A stretch of DNA of 22,287 nt from SIG653 sp045578045 (GTDB lineage Bacteria; Bacillota; Clostridia; Oscillospirales; CAG-382): contig JAZNJM010000025.1 of the NCBI GenBank assembly GCA_045578045.1, positions 1 to 22,287 of the forward strand. The letters run 5' to 3'. Both the position numbers and the translations under genes were made by a program. This document shows, in pieces, positions 14,654 to 22,210 of the stretch; position 1 is the stretch's first letter; every line of letters begins with the position of its first letter. The notes under the pieces are model-generated. The model was not told where the DNA came from, made no database searches, and worked only from the letters and a program-made list of their open reading frames with translations.

Positions 14654-15478
14654 ATGGATCTTTTTAATAGAAATCCCGTTGAATCGGAAAAGGCTTTTCT
14701 TAACAACAGAATGAGGGCGATTTTTGGTTCAAACGAGATGCTTATACACGGCGTTGTTAAAATTCTTCTCGCTTTGCTTTTCATTTTTGGTAACTTTTCA
14801 AAAAATATATCAATAATGGGTTTTGTTTTCTTCGCTTTTTCTGCACTTTCAACATTTTTAATGTTTTCAAAAATGCAGAAAGAAAGAAAATATTCACCCC
14901 TTGGTGCAAGGGTGTTCTCTATTTTTACTTTAATTGAAGGTATTGCTGTAAAAATATATCTTCTCGCTTATTGTGCTTTTATTATATCGGCAATGTTTGG
15001 GAGAAGCCTTCTTGGAAAATATACGGAAGAAGCTGCAATTATTCCTTATAAAATGGGGTTTTGGTGTATTCCCGTTGTTATTGCCCTTTTAATCGTTTTT
15101 GCAAACGTTTCTCAGTTTTTCAAATATCAAAAAAGATTTGCTGACAACATTTTTGACTGTGTTGATATGCAGCTCGTTTTTTACAGCACAGAAAAAAAAT
15201 ATTCTTTTCAATGTTATTTATATGCGTTTATAGTCTTTTTGTATAACCTTTTCAAGTTGCTTTGCTCTTCAACTTCGTGGTATGAAATGAACGTTTTTCC
15301 CGCTAAATTCGCAGAATACTTAGATAGCGGAATTATTATTGAGGAGTATAAATTTTTGACGTTTATTGCTTTGACTCTCCTTAGCGTTCATTTTGTTATG
15401 GCTGGAAGATTGTCTGCAAAATACATAAACGTTTTAAGAAAGCTCAGAAAAAAAGTTAAAGAGAGACACGCATCATAG
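14654..15478 (+). CDS. Unknown six-transmembrane protein
   Basis: 274 aa; strong ribosome site AAAGGAGG before the ATG, 14 bases after the DnaD-domain gene, so probably translated from the same transcript. Hydrophobic segments lie at about 27-47, 52-72, 83-115 (long, maybe one segment plus a re-entrant part), 135-156, 187-207 and 235-254. Basic loops follow segment 2 (KMQKERKY) and the last segment (KLRKKVKERHAS), suggesting a cytoplasmic C-terminus. I see no catalytic motif, transporter signature or signal peptide, and do not recognise the family. Confidence 0.82.
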   Translation: MDLFNRNPVESEKAFLNNRMRAIFGSNEMLIHGVVKILLALLFIFGNFSKNISIMGFVFFAFSALSTFLMFSKMQKERKYSPLGARVFSIFTLIEGIAVKIYLLAYCAFIISAMFGRSLLGKYTEEAAIIPYKMGFWCIPVVIALLIVFANVSQFFKYQKRFADNIFDCVDMQLVFYSTEKKYSFQCYLYAFIVFLYNLFKLLCSSTSWYEMNVFPAKFAEYLDSGIIIEEYKFLTFIALTLLSVHFVMAGRLSAKYINVLRKLRKKVKERHAS

Positions 15479-15495
15479 AAATATATTGGAATTTA

Positions 15496-15521
15496 GCACG
15501 AAAGAAACGTTTATTCCGTGC
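15496..15521 (+). repeat. Imperfect 26-bp palindrome before dapF
   Basis: From GCACG (15496) to CGTGC (15521) the sequence is self-complementary except for two mismatched pairs. It sits in the 112-base gap before dapF. The following AAAATTTCT is a poor T-tract, so a terminator, processing site or operator are all possible. Confidence 0.5.
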
Positions 15522-15590
15522 AAAATTTCTGCTGACAATTCAGGATTAAAATGAACATTTTTATGAAATAGAAAGCTACGGGAATTTTTT

Positions 15591-16451
15591 ATGAATATAA
15601 ATTTTACCAAAATGCACGGATTGGGAAACGACTATATATACGTTTACTGTCCAAATAAAGAACCGTCTGCTCCCGAAGATATTTCTAAAATCATCTCCAA
15701 AAGGCATTTTTCCATTGGTGGAGACGGACTTGTTTTGATTTGCACTTCAAAGGTTGCAGATGCAAAAATGAGAATGTTCAACGCTGACGGAAGCGAAGGA
15801 GGTATGTGCGGAAACGCCATAAGATGCGTTGGAAAGTTTTTATACGACAAAAACATAATAAAAAAAGATAAAATTTCAATAGAAACTTTATCAGGTATAA
15901 AGTATCTCACTTTGTTTTTCGGTGAAGATTCACTTGTTGAATCCGTTTCCGTTGAAATGGGAAAGGCGGATTTTTCGCCTGAGGCTGTTCCAACTTCTTT
16001 TGAAAATGAAGCTATTGACGTTCCAATAAGCGTTAATGGGGTTGAATATAACGTAACTGCTCTTTCAATGGGGAGCGCCCACTGTGTTGTTTTTGAAAAA
16101 GACGTTTTCAACCTTGATATAAACGAAATAGGACCTGCTTTTGAAAATCATAAGGCTTTTCCAAACAGAGTTAACACGGAATTTATTGAATGTATCGACA
16201 GAAGAAATATAAATATGCGTGTTTGGGAAAAGGGAAGCGGTGAGACATTGGCTTGCGGCACTGGTGCTTGTGCATCTGTTGCGGCTTCTGTTCGTCTTGG
16301 AAAATGCGATTCTGACGTTCCCGTTACAGTTCATCTCAGAGGGGGAGAGCTTGAAACTACTTGCTTTGCCGACTATTCTTTGATAATGAAAGGAAAGGCT
16401 GAAACGGTTTTTGACGGTGTTATTGATATCCCTTCTGACCTTTGGGAATAA
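15591..16451 (+). CDS. dapF: Diaminopimelate epimerase
   Basis: 286 aa, full length for the family. It converts LL- to meso-diaminopimelate for lysine and peptidoglycan cross-links, cytosolic and cofactor-free. Both active-site cysteines are present: Cys73 in NADGSEGGMCGNAIRC and Cys222 in KGSGETLACGTGACAS. The opening NFTKMHGLGNDYIY and the RVNTEFIE segment are typical. The ribosome site is weak (GGGA, then six T before ATG), but the start agrees with the family N-terminus. dapA, of the same pathway, begins at 22211, so the dap genes are scattered and not in one operon. Confidence 0.97.
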   Translation: MNINFTKMHGLGNDYIYVYCPNKEPSAPEDISKIISKRHFSIGGDGLVLICTSKVADAKMRMFNADGSEGGMCGNAIRCVGKFLYDKNIIKKDKISIETLSGIKYLTLFFGEDSLVESVSVEMGKADFSPEAVPTSFENEAIDVPISVNGVEYNVTALSMGSAHCVVFEKDVFNLDINEIGPAFENHKAFPNRVNTEFIECIDRRNINMRVWEKGSGETLACGTGACASVAASVRLGKCDSDVPVTVHLRGGELETTCFADYSLIMKGKAETVFDGVIDIPSDLWE

Positions 16452-16511
16452 AAAGAAAATAAAAATAAAGATAAAGAAAAAGAAAATAAAGAAATAAGAG
16501 GAAAAAAGAAA

Positions 16512-18995
16512 ATGAAAAAAATGAGTAGCGGAATGATTTCGCTTTTTTTAGCTTTATGTTTTGTTTTTTCTTGCTTTTCTGTATCTGTTTTTGCGACAGA
16601 GCTTAAAGGAACTTGCGGAGAAAATTTAACTTGGGAAATTGATGACAGCGGTACTCTTACCATAAGCGGAACGGGAGAGATGATTAAATACAAGGATGAA
16701 TATTCGATTCCTTGGCGTTCTTGCGGTGTTGATATTGTTAAAGTTATTATTGAAGAAGGCGTTACGAGCATAAGTGATAGGGCTTTTTACAAACAAACGT
16801 ATCTTGAAAGTGTATCTATTCCACAAAGTGTTTCAATTATAGGAGACAGTGCTTTTCTTAACTGTGAGGCTCTTTCGGGAGTTATATCTCCAAAAGGTCT
16901 TGTTGAAATGAAGCCTAATGCCTTTGCGAATTGTACGTCTCTTGAAGGATTTATTTTCCCAGACAGTGCATTAAGTGTTCCAGGTTATGCGTTTAACAGG
17001 TGTTCATCTCTTTCAGAAGTTACATTTGGAAAAAATATTAAATCTATTGGCTCTTTATCGTTTCTTGGGTGCAATTTGAAAAGTATCGTTATTCCCGATT
17101 CTGTTGTAAGCATTGAAAGTTATGCTTTTGCTCAATGTTCTTCTCTTGAAAACGTTGTAATTGGAAAAACCGTTGAAAAAATTGGAGATAATGCGTTCTG
17201 CTTCAATGAAGCCCTTGAAAGTATCGCAATTCCCGATTCTGTTTTGAGCTTGGGAGTAAATGTTTTCTCAAATTGTTCCGCTTTGAAAGACGTTACTTTG
17301 GGTAATAATATTAAAAGCATAGGTGCATACGCTTTTAGCGGATGTTCTTCTCTGGAGAATTTGGAGATTCCAAATTCTGTTGAAAGTCTTGGCGAAAAAG
17401 TGCTTTCTTCCACTGCGTTTTATAAGAATAAATCAAATTGGGATGACTTGTTCCTTTACATAGGAAATTATCTTATTGAAGCATCAAATCCATCTGGATA
17501 TGATGTTGAGGTTAAGGAAGGAACTACGGTTATAGCTGATAAAGCGTTTCAGGGAAGTTTAAATCTTTATTCTATAAAGCTTCCCGAAAGCGTTGTTCAT
17601 TTGGGAGCTGATGCTTTCCGAAACTGCTCAGGATTGAAAAGTATTGATATTCCCGACGGGATATCAGAGATAAAAGACGGAACGTTTTTTGGATGTAGCA
17701 CGTTGGCTTCTGTTGAATTTCCTTCAAGTCTTAATAACATAGGCTTTGAGGCTTTTTATGGATGCTCTTCTCTTGAATCGATTGTTATTCCCGAAGAAAC
17801 TAAAACTATTGAATCTGGGGCGTTTAGAAATTGTGCTTCTTTAAAAAGCGTTTCTATTCCTGATAGCATAACAGAGTTTCATGCAAATGTTTTTCAACAA
17901 ACAGCTTTTTATGATGAACCTTCAAATTGGAAAAACGGAGTTTTATACGTTGGAAAGGTTTTGGTTGAAGCTAAAACCGATTTCGTTAATTATACTGTAA
18001 AAGAGGGAACTGTTGTTATTGGTGCGAGTGCTTTTTTAAATAAAACTACCCTTAAAAGCATTTATATTCCTGAAAGCGTTGTTTCCATAATGGATATGGC
18101 TTTTGACACTTGCACTTCTTTGGAAAGAATTGATATTCCAAGTCGTGTTGACAAGCTACGTTCTTCTGTTTTTTACGATTGCACTTCTTTAACGGATATT
18201 GGTTGGAACAATTCTATTACATCAATAGAAGGTTGGGCTTTTAATGGTTGCTCGTCTCTTGAAGAGCTTAATATTCCAAAAGGCGTTAAAAGTATTGGAA
18301 AATATGCATTTCAGGATTGTACCAACGTTAAAAGCATTTCTCTCCCTGAAAGCCTTGAAAGAATAGAAACATATGCTTTTGAAAACTGTCCTATCGTTTC
18401 GGGAGTTATTGTTCCAGACGGAGTTGTTTTAGTTGAGGAATTTGCCTTTGGATATTACCGCGAATTTGGCTCTAACGCATATGAACCTGTTGAGGATTTC
18501 TATATAACAGGTGCTATGGATTCTGCTGCGGAAAAGTATGCAAAAGAGAATGAATTTATCTTTTACGCTTCTCTTACAACAGATAAAACTAATCCATTCT
18601 ATATGGATGAAGAAAACGAAACAATGCCAAACGTTGTTGAAAAAACTTTTGCTTCAGATATGAAAGAAGCGTTATTGCAGCGTGGATACAACGTAACTAT
18701 AACTGATAAAGACGGAAGAATTCTCGATGATAACGCATTCGTTGGAACGGGTTGTATTGTTTCAGAGGAAAATGGTAATAGCTATACAGTTGTTGTTTGC
18801 GGTGATACAGACGGAACAGGAATTGTTGATTCAACGGATTGTATGAGAATAAAATCTGCGTTTATGGCTGTTTCTTCCCTTGAAGGTCCATACGCTTTAG
18901 CCGCAGATACCGATGGAAACGGAAATATTGATTCTACTGATTATCTCAGAATTAAAAGCTATTTACTTGATGCGATAGATATTTATAAAAAATAA
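16512..18995 (+). CDS. BspA-like leucine-rich-repeat surface protein with C-terminal dockerin
   Basis: 827 aa; AGAGG precedes the ATG at 16512. Signal peptide about 1-29 (..SVSVFA-TE). An opening GTCGENLTWEID..GTLTISGTG module leads into about 20 BspA/TpLRR-type repeats (residues about 75-655), each near 23 residues, with I.IPDSV.SIG..AF..C.SL. Two matching inserts interrupt them: TAFYKNKSNWDDLFLYIGNYL..A and TAFYDEPSNWKNGVLYVGKVL..A, each followed by an EGT.VI..AF stretch. After a short linker the dockerin (about 763-820) has GDTDGTGIVDSTDCMRIK and ADTDGNGNIDSTDYLRIK, so two calcium loops with ST at the usual recognition positions. The likely role is an adhesive or binding protein docked on a cohesin-bearing scaffold. 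It follows dapF by 60 bases. Confidence 0.92.
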   Translation: MKKMSSGMISLFLALCFVFSCFSVSVFATELKGTCGENLTWEIDDSGTLTISGTGEMIKYKDEYSIPWRSCGVDIVKVIIEEGVTSISDRAFYKQTYLESVSIPQSVSIIGDSAFLNCEALSGVISPKGLVEMKPNAFANCTSLEGFIFPDSALSVPGYAFNRCSSLSEVTFGKNIKSIGSLSFLGCNLKSIVIPDSVVSIESYAFAQCSSLENVVIGKTVEKIGDNAFCFNEALESIAIPDSVLSLGVNVFSNCSALKDVTLGNNIKSIGAYAFSGCSSLENLEIPNSVESLGEKVLSSTAFYKNKSNWDDLFLYIGNYLIEASNPSGYDVEVKEGTTVIADKAFQGSLNLYSIKLPESVVHLGADAFRNCSGLKSIDIPDGISEIKDGTFFGCSTLASVEFPSSLNNIGFEAFYGCSSLESIVIPEETKTIESGAFRNCASLKSVSIPDSITEFHANVFQQTAFYDEPSNWKNGVLYVGKVLVEAKTDFVNYTVKEGTVVIGASAFLNKTTLKSIYIPESVVSIMDMAFDTCTSLERIDIPSRVDKLRSSVFYDCTSLTDIGWNNSITSIEGWAFNGCSSLEELNIPKGVKSIGKYAFQDCTNVKSISLPESLERIETYAFENCPIVSGVIVPDGVVLVEEFAFGYYREFGSNAYEPVEDFYITGAMDSAAEKYAKENEFIFYASLTTDKTNPFYMDEENETMPNVVEKTFASDMKEALLQRGYNVTITDKDGRILDDNAFVGTGCIVSEENGNSYTVVVCGDTDGTGIVDSTDCMRIKSAFMAVSSLEGPYALAADTDGNGNIDSTDYLRIKSYLLDAIDIYKK

Positions 18996-18996
18996 A

Positions 18997-19050
18997 ATAT
19001 CACAATAGAAAATACCGAGGTTTTGTGCCTCTTTAAAACGGTTGTGATAT
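18997..19050 (+). other. Nested three-tier hairpin directly after the LRR-dockerin gene
   Basis: ATATCACAA (18997-19005) pairs perfectly with TTGTGATAT (19042-19050). Inside, ACC/GGT and GAGG (19017-19020)/CCTC (19028-19031) stack further. It starts one base after the stop codon. The only nearby T-rich tract is loose (19064-19073), so it may be a 3'-end stabiliser rather than a terminator. Confidence 0.6.
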
Positions 19051-19120
19051 TATATCTATAAGTTTTGTTTTTAGAAAATTAGATATACATAAAATCGTTT
19101 TTTATAAATAATGTGAAATG

Positions 19121-19166
19121 CTCCCATAAAGGCTTTGAAAATTGCCTTTATGGGAGTGTTTTGTTG
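19121..19166 (+). terminator. Strong intrinsic terminator right of the LRR-dockerin gene
   Basis: CTCCCATAAAGGC (19121-19133) and GCCTTTATGGGAG (19144-19156) form a perfect 13-bp stem with a 10-base loop, followed by TGTTTTGTTG. A further small palindrome, AATTGAA/TTCAATT, lies at 19167-19186. Confidence 0.88.
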
Positions 19167-19231
19167 AATTGAAATAATATTCAATTTTAAAAAATGTATT
19201 TGAAATACGGATAGTAAAAAATCTGTAAACC

Positions 19232-19510
19232 CTAAAATAAATCGCTATGCGTTCCTGTTCTGATTAGCTCTAAAACTAATCTATCTGAATATATTTTGTA
19301 AATAAGTAGCCAGTCGGGTTTGATATGACATTCTCTGACATTCTTGTAGTTTCGTGAGTTTTCAAGAGCGTGGTCTCTGTATTTTTCGGGTAATGGAAGT
19401 TCTGATGCTAAAATTGAAATTACATTTGATATTTCCTTTGGATTACATCCTCTTTTTAAAGCAAGTTTATAATCTTTTTTGAATTGCCCTGTGAATTCAA
19501 TTTTAAGCAT
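19232..19510 (-). CDS. yafQ: YafQ-family mRNA interferase toxin
   Basis: 92 aa. The family signature is complete: LPEKYRDHAL (His47), RECHIKPDWLLIY (His62, Asp66) and RTGTHSDLF (His88), matching the histidine/aspartate set needed by E. coli YafQ for ribosome-dependent mRNA cleavage. Its ATG overlaps the antitoxin end by eight bases (ATGCTTAA), with GGAGG inside the antitoxin's last codons, so translation is coupled and toxin follows antitoxin. No residue loss suggests inactivity. Confidence 0.95.
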   Translation of the reverse strand: MLKIEFTGQFKKDYKLALKRGCNPKEISNVISILASELPLPEKYRDHALENSRNYKNVRECHIKPDWLLIYKIYSDRLVLELIRTGTHSDLF

Positions 19511-19769
19511 TAAGTGCCTCCATTAAATCATCAACCGTATCAAAAGGACCGTAAACATCTTCACGATTTTCAGCAGATTCAATCGCCTTTAATGTTTCTT
19601 CGTTTGGAAAATCAAGTTTTATATCAAAAGGAAAACCGTTTTTATAAAGAGCTTGTCGAAGAAATATATTAATCGCGGTAGATAGGTCTAATCCTAATTC
19701 GTTGAATAGCTGTTGTGCTTTTACTTTGATTTCAGCATCAATGCTAATATTTGTGGATACTTTTGGCAT
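19503..19769 (-). CDS. dinJ: RelB/DinJ-family antitoxin
   Basis: 88 aa from the ATG at 19769, which has AAAGGAG upstream; a TTG 18 bases earlier is less likely because it would overlap that site. The ribbon-helix-helix N-terminus (STNISIDAEIKVKAQQLFNE) and LGLDLSTAINIFLRQAL helix are typical of RelB/DinJ. The acidic C-terminus should wrap the YafQ toxin. By family knowledge the dimer also represses its own operon, in line with the inverted repeat at the promoter. Confidence 0.94.
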   Translation of the reverse strand: MPKVSTNISIDAEIKVKAQQLFNELGLDLSTAINIFLRQALYKNGFPFDIKLDFPNEETLKAIESAENREDVYGPFDTVDDLMEALNA

Positions 19770-19791
19770 AATATCAACTCCTTTCAATAAT

Positions 19792-19820
19792 AGTGTATCA
19801 TATTATACTCTTTTTGTCAA
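19792..19820 (-). promoter_or_regulatory. Promoter and putative operator of dinJ-yafQ
   Basis: On the minus strand: perfect TTGACA (19820-19815), 17-base spacer, TACACT (19797-19792). An imperfect inverted repeat spans 19792-19809: AGTGTA and TATACT (reverse complement AGTATA, one mismatch). It overlaps the -10 box and spacer, where RHH antitoxin binding would block RNA polymerase. Confidence 0.75.
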
Positions 19821-19839
19821 TGTATTATGTGATGTTTTT

Positions 19840-19867
19840 AACATAATATGTTTATTTATAAACATAT
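19840..19867. repeat. Overlapping palindromes upstream of dinJ-yafQ
   Basis: AACATA-A-TATGTT (19840-19852) overlaps a second perfect palindrome with 10-base arms, ATATGTTTAT (19846-19855) and ATAAACATAT (19858-19867), with TT between. Further AACATA/AAACAT copies follow at 19882-19894. A 12-base direct repeat, AATTATATGGGA, occurs at 19905 and 19934. No gene is seen in 19788-20030. Confidence 0.8.
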
Positions 19868-19994
19868 CTTGTCTGGTTTTCAACATATAAACATTGAATT
19901 TTTGAATTATATGGGATATAAATTGATTCTCTAAATTATATGGGAATAATATCTATGAATTTGCATAAATAATCTGTATTTTTAATATTTAAAT

Positions 19995-20027
19995 TTTAAA
20001 AAATAGCAGAGCAAAAAATGCCCTGCT
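19995..20027 (-). terminator. Terminator of the three-gene RelE-like operon
   Basis: Minus strand: AGCAGGGC (20027-20020) pairs with GCTCTGCT (20012-20005), 8 bp with one G-U and a 7-base loop, followed by ATTTTTTAAAATTT. Confidence 0.88.
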
Positions 20028-20030
20028 TTG

Positions 20031-20264
20031 TTAATTATTTGAAGGACAAAATTCAATTTTTAACTGCATTCCCATTCCTTCAGCAAGTCGAATTAAAGTA
20101 CGAAGAGAAGGATTCGCATTTCCTTTTTCCAACTTACTAATGTCGCCTTGAGCGATTCCCGTTAGCTTTGACAATTCTTTTTGCGTCATCCCAGAAGCAC
20201 GTCTTGCCTTAATTAATGACTGTATAATTTCTTCTGCTTCTATTGTATAGGTTACATTACTCAT
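20031..20264 (-). CDS. XRE-family helix-turn-helix protein, probable antitoxin/repressor
   Basis: 77 aa. The ATG at 20264 overlaps the stop of the preceding gene (ATGAGTAA), which points to coupled translation; a start at 20324 would add 20 residues lying in the coding frame of that gene. The HTH runs through SLIKARRASGMTQKELSKLTGIAQGDISKLEKGNANPSL (residues about 16-55), followed by a short helix (LRTLIRLAEGMGMQLKIEF). HigA-type antitoxins look like this. It is third in an operon led by a RelE-like toxin and may bind the inverted repeat inside the operon promoter. Confidence 0.92.
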   Translation of the reverse strand: MSNVTYTIEAEEIIQSLIKARRASGMTQKELSKLTGIAQGDISKLEKGNANPSLRTLIRLAEGMGMQLKIEFCPSNN

Positions 20265-20475
20265 CGATTCCAATGCTCTCCCAATCAATTTCATCTTCAT
20301 CAACGTAACCGCTGCTTTCCGCATCCTCTATTCTTTTCGATTCTTCGGCGGTTACTTTTGTAAAATCAGGATCCCAAGCAAGAACCAATTTTTTAATAAA
20401 TTCATAAGCAAACTTTTTGTCTGCTTCGGGTAACACATCAATTAAACGCGCAGCTTCAATTGCAATGCTTGACAT
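20257..20475 (-). CDS. Small acidic protein between the RelE-like toxin and the XRE protein
   Basis: 72 aa from the ATG at 20475, placed eight bases after AAGGAGGTGT; that ribosome site touches the toxin stop codon. An alternative start at 20523 would overlap the toxin and ignore this site. The N-terminal half is helical (AIEAARLIDVLPEADKKFAYEFIKKLVLAWDPDFTKVT) and the C-terminal half strongly acidic (ESKRIEDAESSGYVDEDEIDWESIGIDE). I recall similar proteins beside RelE-type genes in Clostridia but know no assigned function. Position and charge suggest an antitoxin or toxin chaperone. Confidence 0.85.
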   Translation of the reverse strand: MSSIAIEAARLIDVLPEADKKFAYEFIKKLVLAWDPDFTKVTAEESKRIEDAESSGYVDEDEIDWESIGIDE

Positions 20476-20488
20476 ATGAGACACCTCC

Positions 20489-20758
20489 TTATTTGTATAT
20501 ATCTCCGCGATTTCCAATATCAATCACTAAGATGATCTCAACCGTTTCTTCACTTTCGTGTCGGTATATAATTCTCCACGAGCCAACACGAAGTCTCATT
20601 CTTCCATCGCTGTAGCCTTGCATTAGTTTAATGTCTCCAACGGGTGGATTATGAGTCAATCCCGTAATAGCATCGCGAATTCTACCAACCGATTTTTTAT
20701 CCAATTTTGATAGAAATTTCAACGCATCTTTGGAATATCTGATTTTTATTTCATTCAT
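20489..20758 (-). CDS. RelE/ParE-family toxin
   Basis: 89 aa. The RelE/ParE fold is shown by YSKDALKFLSKLDKKSVGRIRDAI (N-terminal helices), a NPPVGDIKLMQG segment and the core strands RMRLRVGSWRIIYRHESEETVEIILVIDIGNRGDIYK. The Arg-rich RLRVGSWRIIYR strand and closing R..IY are the usual catalytic/binding face of RelE-like mRNA interferases. ATG at 20758 follows GGAG by eight bases. The toxin is first in the operon, as in HigBA, and two small genes follow. The GGAG can pair with an upstream CTCC (4-bp stem), a weak hint of translational damping. Confidence 0.92.
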   Translation of the reverse strand: MNEIKIRYSKDALKFLSKLDKKSVGRIRDAITGLTHNPPVGDIKLMQGYSDGRMRLRVGSWRIIYRHESEETVEIILVIDIGNRGDIYK

Positions 20759-20800
20759 TGATTATTCTCCGTAAAAGTGGAGTATTTTATTCTCATTTAT

Positions 20801-20829
20801 ATTATATAGGATTTATCCTATTTTGTCAA
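20801..20829 (-). promoter_or_regulatory. Consensus promoter with operator-like palindrome for the RelE-like operon
   Basis: Minus strand: perfect TTGACA (20829-20824), 17-base spacer, perfect TATAAT (20806-20801). The spacer contains a perfect inverted repeat, TAGGAT-AA-ATCCTA (20820-20807), ideally placed for repression by the XRE protein. The rest of 20830-21020 shows no gene or clear structure. Confidence 0.9.
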
Positions 20830-21020
20830 TAGATATTCTTAAAATCAAAAAAATTATAATCATTTCTTACACCCTATACACTTTGAGAGCAGACGGTTAC
20901 AAAACAATTTTTGCATTTTTACACAAAAATAATAGCATTTCAAAAAATATAGAGATTACTAAGCGGTTGTTTGGCTTTTCCAACTAACAAAAAAAATCTA
21001 TAAGTTATATCACGTAAAAT

Positions 21021-22058
21021 TCAGAAAATAAAACAGGCATCTCCAAAACTAAAGAAACGGTATTTCATATCAACAGCCTCTTTATAAGCGTTAATTGCGT
21101 TATCATATCCTGCAAAAGCGGATATAAGCATAAGAAGGGTGCTTTGGGGGAGGTGAAAATTTGTTATAAGGGCATCTATTCCCTTAAAGGTATATCCAGG
21201 GTAGATAAATATTCCCGTGTCTCCGCTATATGAATGTATAACTCTGTTTTCATCTGCAACAGATTCAAGGGTTCTGCAAGAGGTTGTACCAACGGCAATA
21301 ATTCTTCCGCCGTTTTTTCTTGCATTATTAATTCTTTCTGCGGCATCAGCTGATACTTCAATATATTCTTTATGCATTTTATGGTCTAAAATATTTTCTT
21401 CTTTAACAGGTCTGAAAGTTCCAAGACCAACGTGAAGGAGTATTTCAACAACCTCAACGCCCTTATCCTTTATTTTTTGAAGAAGCTCAGGAGTGAAGTG
21501 AAGTCCCGCTGTTGGAGCAGCGGCAGAACCTTTATGCAATGCATAAACCGTTTGATAGCGGTCTTTATCTTCTAATTTTTTCGTTATGTATGGAGGGAGT
21601 GGCATAGCTCCTATCTTATCGAGAACAGAATAAAACTCTGTGTCTATATTAAATTCAATCACTCTTACACCGTCTTCTATAACGTCTTTAACTATTCCAA
21701 CAAGTCCTTCGGGATATACAATAGTATCTCCAATTTTTGCTTTTTTCCCTGGGCGAACAAGACATTCCCAAATATTTCCCTCAACTTTCTTTCGGGATAA
21801 AAGAACGGTTTCAATTTCCCCCTCTCTTTTTGGGTTCTTTCCAAAAATTCTTGCAGGAATAACCTTTGTATTATTGAGAACGAGACAATCTCCTTTTTTA
21901 AGATAATCGATAATATCAAAAAAATGCTTGTGTTCTCTTTTGCCTGTTTCTTTGTTTATAACGAGAAGTCTTGAGTTGTCTCTTTTTTCTGCGGGAGATT
22001 GTGCAATCAATTCTTCGGGAAGATAATAGTCGTAGGTTGAAAGTTTTGTAAAGTCCAT
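21021..22058 (-). CDS. queA: S-adenosylmethionine:tRNA ribosyltransferase-isomerase
   Basis: 345 aa, normal for the family. It transfers the ribosyl part of SAM to preQ1-modified tRNA to make epoxyqueuosine. The ATG at 22058 is chosen because AGGA lies nine bases upstream and the protein then opens as in relatives (LSTYDYYLPEELIAQSP). Starts at 22106 or 22067 lack a usable ribosome site. Family motifs: LNNTKVIPARIFG, GSAAAPTAGLHFTPELL, HVGLGTFRPV, TTSCRTLES, NFHLPQSTLLMLISAF and the closing RFFSFGDACFIF. No other queuosine gene is in the window. Confidence 0.97.
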   Translation of the reverse strand: MDFTKLSTYDYYLPEELIAQSPAEKRDNSRLLVINKETGKREHKHFFDIIDYLKKGDCLVLNNTKVIPARIFGKNPKREGEIETVLLSRKKVEGNIWECLVRPGKKAKIGDTIVYPEGLVGIVKDVIEDGVRVIEFNIDTEFYSVLDKIGAMPLPPYITKKLEDKDRYQTVYALHKGSAAAPTAGLHFTPELLQKIKDKGVEVVEILLHVGLGTFRPVKEENILDHKMHKEYIEVSADAAERINNARKNGGRIIAVGTTSCRTLESVADENRVIHSYSGDTGIFIYPGYTFKGIDALITNFHLPQSTLLMLISAFAGYDNAINAYKEAVDMKYRFFSFGDACFIF

Positions 22059-22077
22059 AAAATCCATTCCTATATAA

Positions 22078-22106
22078 TTTATAAAAAATAATAGCACTAT
22101 CGTCAA
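22078..22106 (-). promoter_or_regulatory. Promoter of queA
   Basis: Minus strand: TTGACG (22106-22101), 17-base spacer, TATAAA (22083-22078). This supports a start downstream of 22078 and rules out the longer 22106 reading. Confidence 0.72.
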
Positions 22107-22210
22107 AATAAAAATAAAATAATAGTATGCCGAAGGTTATTATATATTATTTATTTCAAAAAAGCAATACAGACTTTCGTGCAAATAACAATAAAGGAGA
22201 AAGAGATTTT

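Noticed and set aside
15644..16111. 155-residue minus-strand open frame inside dapF
   Set aside because: Shadow frame; dapF carries both catalytic cysteines on the plus strand.
20940..21000. Minus-strand terminator for queA
   Set aside because: The TTGG/CCAA stem at about 20968-20983 has its T-run on the wrong side for the queA transcript.
22107..22210. Lysine riboswitch or clear promoter before dapA
   Set aside because: The gap is too short for the riboswitch, and no -35/-10 pair of acceptable spacing stands out.
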